Shown piece by piece: positions 31,267 to 36,342 of a stretch of DNA of 36,342 nt. Source of the DNA: CAYHHI01 sp964356335 (lineage in GTDB: Bacteria > Arandabacterota > Arandabacteria > Arandabacterales > Arandabacteraceae). The position numbers were made by a program, and so were the translations under genes. The stretch lies in contig CAYHHI010000033.1 in the NCBI GenBank assembly GCA_964356335.1, positions 1 through 36,342 on the forward strand, read 5' to 3'. The notes below the pieces were generated by a model. That model searched no databases. It was given only the letters and a program-made list of their open reading frames with translations, and was not told the DNA's origin. Every line of letters begins with the position of its first letter. The stretch's first letter is position 1.

Positions 31267-32961
31267 TCAGTCGTCTCCTGCAGTTTCCCTCAGAACTTCC
31301 TCAACGGTTGTGCTCCCGGCCTTAAGCTTGAGCAGAGCGTCTTGCCTCAGGGTCAGCATTCCCTCGCTTATGGCTTGTTTCTTTATCTGGTCTACCGATG
31401 CCCTGTCAAGTATCATTCTTCTTATGGTTGGGCTGATGGGCATGACTTCGAATATTCCCTGGCGTCCGGAGTAACCAGTATTGCTGCAATTGCTGCAGCC
31501 GCGGCCTTTGTAAAACTTGATGTTCCTGGCTTCGGCCTGCTCTATTCCGAGCTCCCTCAGAGCTTCATTATGAATCTCGATTTCACCTTTGCACTTGGAA
31601 CATATGCGCCTCACGAGTCTCTGGGCAAGAATCAGATTCACGGATGCAGCCACGAGAAACGGTTCAACTCCCATATCCACAAGCCTGTTTATCGTGCTTG
31701 GCGCATCGTTGGTGTGCACGGTCGAGAGAACGAGATGGCCAGTCAAGGCCGCCTTGGTAGCTATCGAAGCCGTCTCCGAGTCGCGGATCTCGCCAACCAT
31801 GATTATGTTGGGATCCTGCCGCAAGAACGCTCTCAAGGCCTTTGCGAAAGTGAGGCCGATCTCCTCGTGGACCTGCACCTGATTTATGCACTCCAAGTTG
31901 TACTCCACCGGGTCTTCCACCGTCATGATGTTGACATCGGGCTTGTTTATCCTGTTAAGGGCTGAGTATAGCGTGGTCGTCTTGCCGCTTCCCGTAGGCC
32001 CCGTGACAAGCACCATCCCATAGGGCGCCTCGATAGCCTTGACGAAGTTCTTGAGAGCATTCTCCTCAAAACCGAAGCGAGCGAGGTCCAACGCGAGATT
32101 GCCCTTGTCCAGAATTCGCAAGACCACCTTCTCTCCAAATATGGTAGGGAGAGAGGATACCCTGATGTCAATGGTCTTGTTGTCCACCCTGACCTTAATC
32201 CTCCCGTCCTGAGGGATTCGTTTCTCGGAGATATCCAGTTCCGCCATGATCTTGAGCCTCGATATGATTGCCGATTTCATCTTGGCCGGTTGTTTGACTA
32301 CCTCTTGCAGTGTACCGTCTACCCTGAACCTCACTCTGAATACTTTCTCAGCCGGTTCGACGTGGATATCGCTCGCCTGCTTGCGGACAGCATCGGCGAT
32401 TATGGAATTGACGAATTTAATAACAGGGCCCTGCTCCGCTTCCTCGACCCCCTCGTCTTCTTCCATCTTCTCCTCAAGCACTTCAAGTTCGCCCTCGCCT
32501 AGGTCCCTGATCAGTTCCTCGAAGTTATCCTGGTGCCTGTAATGCTTTTCGATTGCGGAGGCAAGCGTGCTCTCCGTGGCAACCATGGGTTTTATCTCAA
32601 GGCCGGTTATGAACTTGAGATCATTGAGGGCATACATATCGGTAGGATCGCTCATCGCGAGCGACAGCACCCTGCCGCGTTTGTCAACGGGCAGAACCCT
32701 AAACTTCTCAGCGATCTCGGGCGAGATCAGTTTTATGATGGCGCGCGGGATCTCTATGGCGAGCGGATTGATGGCCTCGACGCCGTAAATGTGAACGAGG
32801 AACTCAAGCAGTCTCTCCTCCGACATGTATCCGAGCTTCACAAGTGCCTTCTGGAAAGATATCCCGCCAGATTCGGCCTGTTTGGTGATAGCTGCCACTT
32901 CGTCGTGCCGAAGGACACCGAGGCTTATGAGTTTCTCAGTAACGTCCGTCTTTACAGTCAT
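31267..32961 (-). CDS. pilB: Pilus extension ATPase PilB
   Basis: PilB drives pilus assembly. The 564-residue protein has an N-terminal MshEN/T2SSE_N domain (about 5-140), in which KLISLGVLRHDEVAAITKQ and KALVKLGYMSEERLLEFL resemble the repeated MshEN motif that in some relatives binds cyclic di-GMP. An acidic linker (about 155-178) follows. The ATPase core has Walker A GPTGSGKTT (321-329), Asp box TVEDPVEYN, Walker B IIMVGEIRD and His box GHLVLSTVHTND. The zinc tetracysteine is C454, C457, C489 and C492. It starts at ATG 32961, about 45 bp after the predicted sigma54 start, and is first in the pilB-T-C-S-R unit. Cyclic di-GMP binding is only suggested. Confidence 0.96.
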   Translation of the reverse strand: MTVKTDVTEKLISLGVLRHDEVAAITKQAESGGISFQKALVKLGYMSEERLLEFLVHIYGVEAINPLAIEIPRAIIKLISPEIAEKFRVLPVDKRGRVLSLAMSDPTDMYALNDLKFITGLEIKPMVATESTLASAIEKHYRHQDNFEELIRDLGEGELEVLEEKMEEDEGVEEAEQGPVIKFVNSIIADAVRKQASDIHVEPAEKVFRVRFRVDGTLQEVVKQPAKMKSAIISRLKIMAELDISEKRIPQDGRIKVRVDNKTIDIRVSSLPTIFGEKVVLRILDKGNLALDLARFGFEENALKNFVKAIEAPYGMVLVTGPTGSGKTTTLYSALNRINKPDVNIMTVEDPVEYNLECINQVQVHEEIGLTFAKALRAFLRQDPNIIMVGEIRDSETASIATKAALTGHLVLSTVHTNDAPSTINRLVDMGVEPFLVAASVNLILAQRLVRRICSKCKGEIEIHNEALRELGIEQAEARNIKFYKGRGCSNCSNTGYSGRQGIFEVMPISPTIRRMILDRASVDQIKKQAISEGMLTLRQDALLKLKAGSTTVEEVLRETAGDD

Positions 32962-33017
32962 GCCTACAGAATCCCCCTCAGTTGCCTATTCACGTAAACG
33001 CCCGGCAGGTGCGATAA

Positions 33018-33033
33018 TGCAATACCTGTACCA
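33018..33033 (-). promoter_or_regulatory. Sigma54 (-24/-12) promoter of pilB
   Basis: TGGTACAGGTATTGCA on the minus strand matches the sigma54 consensus TGGCACG-N4-TTGCW with changes at positions 4 and 7. It shares TGGTAC.G.TATTGC with the pilA promoter. The predicted start is near 33007, about 46 nt before the pilB ATG. It would control pilB, pilT, pilC and the regulators pilS and pilR. Confidence 0.75.
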
Positions 33034-33164
33034 CGCAGACCAAGCCAGCCGGGTTGCGCGCCGCTGCTAACCAATTGCATGGATTCGACAAAACATCCCA
33101 GCCGAGCAAAATCCCTGGACACCGTGAGCCTCCGCTACTTTGGGCGATTCCACCACGAGTCATC

Positions 33165-33194
33165 GCAGTTTGCAAGCTTCACTGCAGATTGCAA
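33165..33194 (-). promoter_or_regulatory. Candidate activator site with TTGCAA repeats upstream of pilB
   Basis: On the minus strand TTGCAATCTGC (33194-33184) and TTGCAAACTGC (33175-33165) form a direct repeat with a 19-bp period, about 130-160 bp upstream of the pilB -24 element. The second copy lies within AGCTTGCAAACTGC, nearly the same as the pilA upstream motif. It overlaps the start of the intergenic gap after comEA (stop at 33197). Confidence 0.5.
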
Positions 33195-33196
33195 TA

Positions 33197-33679
33197 CTAT
33201 TTGTCAACGCAAACATATGGTTTCAAACCTTCAAGCGTGCCCTCTCCTATACCTTTCACCTCGAGCAAGCCTTCCACACTACCGAAACGGCCCTTCGCAT
33301 TGCGCCAGGCCACTATGCCCTCCGCCTTCTTGGGTCCTATACCTGGTAACAGCATCAGTTCTTCGACACTCGCCTTGTTGATATCAAGTTTCCGATATAT
33401 GCTTGGCTGAGAGACCCCTCCCTCGGCCCCATCTACGCCGGTGCCGACGCTTCGTCCCTCTTTCCATCCAGAGGTCTCCGGCCTTGCGGCCTCCGCCCCA
33501 GACCCATCATCCGTTCCAGTCCCGACTGCCGATGCATCTCGCCACATCTCTTGGGCAGTCCGGGTCTCTTGCCGTGTCAGGCCAGGTGTATCATTCCCCT
33601 TCTTGAGCACATCTACAAGGATGCCTACGGCCAGCGTAAGCACCAGCACAGCACCCGCAAACCTCTCCTTCTTGTTCAC
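33197..33679 (-). CDS. ComEA-like helix-hairpin-helix DNA-binding protein
   Basis: This is a 160-residue membrane-anchored protein. A membrane helix lies near the N-terminus (about 5-22, RFAGAVLVLTLAVGILV). A Gly/Thr/Glu-rich linker follows (about 30-95), and then a C-terminal HhH domain with LDINKASVEELMLLPGIGPKKAEGIVAWR and VKGIGEGTLEGLKPYV. This is the ComEA arrangement, in which the protein binds incoming double-stranded DNA in the periplasm. GTG 33679 with GGGG upstream is chosen; a GTG at 33697 is possible. It is on the same strand as, and just upstream of, the pilB promoter region. Not every ComEA-like protein is a competence factor, so the role is inferred. Confidence 0.85.
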   Translation of the reverse strand: MNKKERFAGAVLVLTLAVGILVDVLKKGNDTPGLTRQETRTAQEMWRDASAVGTGTDDGSGAEAARPETSGWKEGRSVGTGVDGAEGGVSQPSIYRKLDINKASVEELMLLPGIGPKKAEGIVAWRNAKGRFGSVEGLLEVKGIGEGTLEGLKPYVCVDK

Positions 33680-33791
33680 GATCCCCACCCCACCCACGCT
33701 TTGCGGTCAACACCTCGTTATCGTCAGAACCGGGTATATTGTTTAGACTTTGTTTCAAGAATTAAACTATTGTGCGCAAGTTCCAGGGGAG

Positions 33792-34865
33792 TCAGAGAAG
33801 ATTGCCGAAGCCCTGCTCTTCCATGAGATTGGGAAGCTCCTTTACTCTCTCCGCCTCATCTCTTCTGGCGAGGAGGATCGCATCATCTGTCACGACAAGC
33901 ACTATGTCGTCGACGCCGATAGTGGCTACAAACCTACCCTCAGCATAGATCACGCAGTTCTTGGAGTCAATACCGACATGCTCGCCGCGGACAGAATTGC
34001 CTGTTCCATCCTTCGGCAGGTACTTGGCAAAAGAGTCCCAGCTTCCCACGTCATCCCAACCGATAGCGGCTGGCGCCACACAGGCTCTCTCGGTTTTTTC
34101 CATAACGCCAAAGTCAATTGAGATCGCACCGATGTTTGAGTAGCAGCGCGCCTTCTGGCTCTCTTCATCGGGCCCACCTACACAGGCTTCAAAGGCCCTG
34201 AATTCTCTTCTCATCTCAGGAAGATGCTTTTCCATCTCATCGAGTATGATCGAAGTCTTAAAGAGAAAGATGCCGGAGTTCCAGAGGTACTCACCCGAAC
34301 CGACGTACTTGCGGGCCACCCGCAGGGAAGGCTTCTCCACGAACCTTGTGGCTTTGAAAAAATCAAAGCCGTTGATCCCCTCCAGACGCTCTCCGGCTCT
34401 GATATACCCAAAACCTGTGGCAGGCCTGTCAGGCTTGATTCCCAAGGTGAGGAGGGTACCCCGCTTTTCGACGAAATCGAGACCCGCGGTGATGAGATTC
34501 CTCAGTTTTTCCTCATCCCGAACCAGGTGATCCGCCGGAAGGAAAACCAGTGAAGCATCGCCAACGGTCGCCAGCGCCAGGGTTGCGGCATAGCCGATGC
34601 AAGGCGCTGTGTTCTTGCCGACGGGTTCGCTCAGGACCTTGAGATTTCCATATGCCGAAACGATGCGCCGAGTCGCATCAATCTGCGCAGCCTGGGTCAC
34701 AACCCAGATTGCCTCCGGCTCGAAGATGGGAAGAAGCCTTTCGATCGTCAGCTCCAGCGGTGATCTCCCATCTATCAACTTTACGAGCTGCTTGGGTCTC
34801 GCCCGGCGGCTCAAGGGCCAGAACCGCCGCCCGCTGCCACCTGACATTATTACCGCAATCCTCAA
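33792..34865 (-). CDS. Mannose-1-phosphate guanylyltransferase (ManC/GMP type)
   Basis: This protein makes GDP-mannose from mannose-1-phosphate and GTP. The 357 residues have the nucleotidyl transferase N-terminus with SGGSGRRFWPLSRRARPKQ, then FLPADHLV, FVEKP and WNSGIFLF, and the later GWDDVGSWDS typical of the GMP family. It has the ManC core without the C-terminal isomerase domain of bifunctional enzymes. TTG 34865 with GGAGG six bases upstream is the best start; an extension to 34910 is less supported. The product could feed LPS, capsule or glycan synthesis. Nucleotide specificity (GDP versus other) is not certain from sequence. Confidence 0.88.
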   Translation of the reverse strand: MRIAVIMSGGSGRRFWPLSRRARPKQLVKLIDGRSPLELTIERLLPIFEPEAIWVVTQAAQIDATRRIVSAYGNLKVLSEPVGKNTAPCIGYAATLALATVGDASLVFLPADHLVRDEEKLRNLITAGLDFVEKRGTLLTLGIKPDRPATGFGYIRAGERLEGINGFDFFKATRFVEKPSLRVARKYVGSGEYLWNSGIFLFKTSIILDEMEKHLPEMRREFRAFEACVGGPDEESQKARCYSNIGAISIDFGVMEKTERACVAPAAIGWDDVGSWDSFAKYLPKDGTGNSVRGEHVGIDSKNCVIYAEGRFVATIGVDDIVLVVTDDAILLARRDEAERVKELPNLMEEQGFGNLL

Positions 34866-34931
34866 ATCATTCCTCCGGAAGCACGATATCACTGCTTGCC
34901 ACACCGACAAGGGCAGTCATCGATTCCTTGC

Positions 34932-35441
34932 CTATCTTCTCGTTACCCTGCATAAATAGAAGACGGATGTCATCTCACTGGATTCTCTTGGCATGAACTG
35001 GGTCAGATATGAGACCGCGCTCATGAGCTTCTGTGCTATTGCGGATTGGACAATCGACTGGTTCTCAAGGCCCGCCAAGGCTAGGAGATTGAAAACCACG
35101 CCCGCAGCGATGCCCACCAGACAGGCACCGATCGCGCCACCGAGTATTCTGTCGATGGGCGAGAGGTTCGCCTTCTTTGCAAGGTTGGAGACCAGTTTGC
35201 CCAGAAGGCCTATCGCGATCGCCACCACGATAAACGTGATCACGAACATGAAGACCTTGCCCACCGTAGGATGTGCGAGCTTACTGGTCACGGAAAGCGA
35301 ACCCGTGGCTACCTTACCAGCGACTATCACTCCCACTATGAGGGCAATCGCAGCTGAAACCTCCTGAATGGCCCCCTTTATCGTGCCGTGAATGAAACCG
35401 GCAACGATCACCACGACCATCAATGCATCTACCAGATTCAA
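34932..35441 (-). CDS. CvpA family inner-membrane protein
   Basis: This 169-residue protein has four predicted membrane helices: residues 5-20, 28-45, 60-82 and about 100-125. The family start is NLVDALMVVVIVAGFIHGTIKGAIQEV. The segment PIDRILGGAIGACLVG is the conserved CvpA loop. CvpA homologues in enterobacteria affect colicin V production and membrane stress tolerance; the mechanism is unknown. The TTG start at 35441 lies two bases before the SagB-like stop, with GAGGTGA upstream. Co-transcription with the neighbouring nitroreductase and the sugar nucleotidyl transferase genes is likely. Confidence 0.88.
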   Translation of the reverse strand: MNLVDALMVVVIVAGFIHGTIKGAIQEVSAAIALIVGVIVAGKVATGSLSVTSKLAHPTVGKVFMFVITFIVVAIAIGLLGKLVSNLAKKANLSPIDRILGGAIGACLVGIAAGVVFNLLALAGLENQSIVQSAIAQKLMSAVSYLTQFMPRESSEMTSVFYLCRVTRR

Positions 35442-35443
35442 TT

Positions 35444-36133
35444 CTATTCACCTCGCTCCTCTCTCTTCCCGATGCAGTTTACGAAGACTGACATTTCAGT
35501 CTCGCCGTCGATACCCAGAAGGGCATCCAGTTCTTCATCGTAAAACGCGCCAACGCCAACGACGGCGAGGCCCAAGGAAGTACACTCGAGGTAGATATTC
35601 TCACTGATGTGGCCTGCTTCCATATAGATGTATCGCATCGCACGCTCGCCGTAGCGTTCTCGCGTGCGCCGAGGGACCGCTGTCATCAAGATCGAGCAGG
35701 CGGCGGTATGCGGCATCGCCTGCCCCAGACACGCGAGGGAAAGGCTGTCGCCATATTCTCCCGATCTTACAAGCTCGATCGCGTGATCAGCGGGAAGATA
35801 ATGATATATGCCGGGGGCAAGACTCTTGATCCTTGTGGCGACGACATAGAGCTCGATAGGAAACGTGCCTCCAGCCGAGGGAGCTGCGCGCAGCTCATGG
35901 CCATCTCGCTTTCCCGTAATACCCTGGGCCGAGAAAAGTATCTGCGATACCTCCCCGAGGCTAAGGCTGTCGGCGCTATAGCCTCTCTCAGACCCGCGCT
36001 CGGCTATGGCCTCTTCCACGCACATGCCTTTCAGATTGGGTCGAGGAAGCTTGACCGAGGTTCTCTGGCACGCCAGATCGGATGAGCCGGCAAGACCTAA
36101 TATGCCTACCGCTATCAAAGCCGGATAGTTCAT
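35444..36133 (-). CDS. Exported SagB/ThcOx-type nitroreductase-fold oxidoreductase
   Basis: This is a 229-residue protein. A probable signal sequence is at the start (MNYPALIAVGILGLAGSSDLAC, with a cysteine that could be lipidated, though D at -3 is atypical). After a short linker the nitroreductase domain (about 38-220) shows LSLGEVSQILFSAQGI, RAAPSAGGTFPIELYVVA, GIYHYLPADHAIELV, AMRYIYMEAGHISENIYLEC and LGLAVVGVGAFYDE, as in SagB/ThcOx dehydrogenases that bind FMN. Well-known SagB enzymes act with a YcaO protein on peptide azolines; no YcaO gene is visible here. The role is therefore unknown, and an exported flavin-binding redox role is only a possibility. It is followed closely by cvpA. 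Confidence 0.78.
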   Translation of the reverse strand: MNYPALIAVGILGLAGSSDLACQRTSVKLPRPNLKGMCVEEAIAERGSERGYSADSLSLGEVSQILFSAQGITGKRDGHELRAAPSAGGTFPIELYVVATRIKSLAPGIYHYLPADHAIELVRSGEYGDSLSLACLGQAMPHTAACSILMTAVPRRTRERYGERAMRYIYMEAGHISENIYLECTSLGLAVVGVGAFYDEELDALLGIDGETEMSVFVNCIGKREERGE

Positions 36134-36184
36134 GGCACTTGGAGCCTACAATGGAAGCCGAAGGGGTGTCAAGCCAATACTGCT

Positions 36185-36342
36185 TCAGTCCTTGATCTCC
36201 CATGAGATACCGAATTCGTACGATCGCCGGGGCAGTCTGGGCGTCCCCCAGGTCGAATAGATGCGGTCATTAAAGAGGTTATTGACTCGTGCAAAGAGTC
36301 TCGCGCGGTCGATGGCAAGATAGCCATAGAGAAGGCCAGAGG
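36185..36342 (-). CDS. TonB-dependent receptor, C-terminal end (partial)
   Basis: The frame runs from the right edge to TGA at 36185-36187, giving 52 residues. FARVNNLFNDRIYSTWG, then RLPRRSYEFGISWEIKD, is the typical end of TonB-dependent outer-membrane receptors, matching the N-N-L-F-N-D-x-Y strand and the final G-x-x-W strand. The usual terminal aromatic is replaced by KD. Most of the gene lies beyond the window. It is upstream of the nitroreductase gene by about 50 bp, so the two may be in one operon. The ligand cannot be told. Confidence 0.8.
   Translation of the reverse strand, partial: SGLLYGYLAIDRARLFARVNNLFNDRIYSTWGTPRLPRRSYEFGISWEIKD

Noticed and set aside
33698..33791. AT-rich gap between the ManC-type and ComEA-like genes as a promoter.
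   Set aside because: TTGAAA and TATACC are present but only 14 bases apart; no properly spaced pair was found.
1..36342. Searched by eye for tRNA or rRNA genes, CRISPR arrays, transposases, phage genes, restriction or toxin-antitoxin systems.
   Set aside because: None could be supported. No regular direct-repeat arrays, no transposase motifs, no insertion-sequence ends and no cloverleaf-like sequence were seen.

Overview
The window looks like a chromosomal segment of a Gram-negative bacterium. The signs are a PilQ secretin, an LpxL-type lipid A acyltransferase, a TonB-dependent receptor C-terminus and a probable outer-membrane barrel. The DNA is moderately GC-rich and compact, with many 1-4 nt ATGA, GTGA or TGATG overlaps and frequent GTG or TTG starts. 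The pilus gene order (pilB-T-C-S-R-A, then an ABC ATPase/permease/accessory set, then pilM-N-O-P-Q) follows the arrangement known from Myxococcus and relatives. I therefore infer a deltaproteobacterial-like (Myxococcota/Desulfobacterota) or uncultured candidate-phylum lineage. The species cannot be read from the sequence.

Region 1 (1-7.9 kb). A DUF3467 C-terminus on the plus strand converges on a tightly packed minus-strand operon: rsmD, coaD, pta, glcD-like FAD oxidase, obg, dprA, DUF362 ferredoxin-like protein and LpxL-like acyltransferase. A good sigma70 promoter lies before rsmD.

Region 2 (7.9-12.1 kb). A plus-strand minor-pilin operon encodes GspH/FimT-, PilV-, PilW- and PilX-like (DUF4900) proteins plus a 77-residue membrane protein. 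It ends in a rho-independent terminator. Its roughly 550-bp upstream region holds a sigma70 promoter, a 64-codon ORF with a near-ideal ribosome binding site, repeats and a weaker sigma54-like element. About 650 bp with no recognisable gene follows the operon (12,070-12,720).

Region 3 (12.7-33 kb). The main type IV pilus locus is on the minus strand. Transcription order is pilB, pilT, pilC, pilS, pilR; pilA (own promoter and terminator); ABC ATPase, ABC permease, TPR protein, PAS protein; pilM, N, O, P, Q; a nine-repeat Ig-like (Big_1-type) lipoprotein; and a predicted outer-membrane barrel.

Region 4 (33.2-36.3 kb). ComEA-like DNA-binding protein, a mannose-1-phosphate guanylyltransferase-type protein, CvpA, an exported SagB/ThcOx-type nitroreductase, and the C-terminus of a TonB-dependent receptor.

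The most notable signal is regulatory. Nearly identical sigma54 (-24/-12) elements precede pilB and pilA, weaker ones precede pilM and the minor-pilin operon, and related TTGCA-type repeats lie about 95-160 bp upstream of each. With pilS/pilR (an NtrC-family pair) in the locus, this suggests one sigma54/PilR regulon that could cover all four pilus units. ComEA, DprA and the pilus together suggest natural transformation. The Ig-like lipoprotein and barrel at the end of the pilM-Q operon are the most likely lineage-specific additions to the pilus machine.
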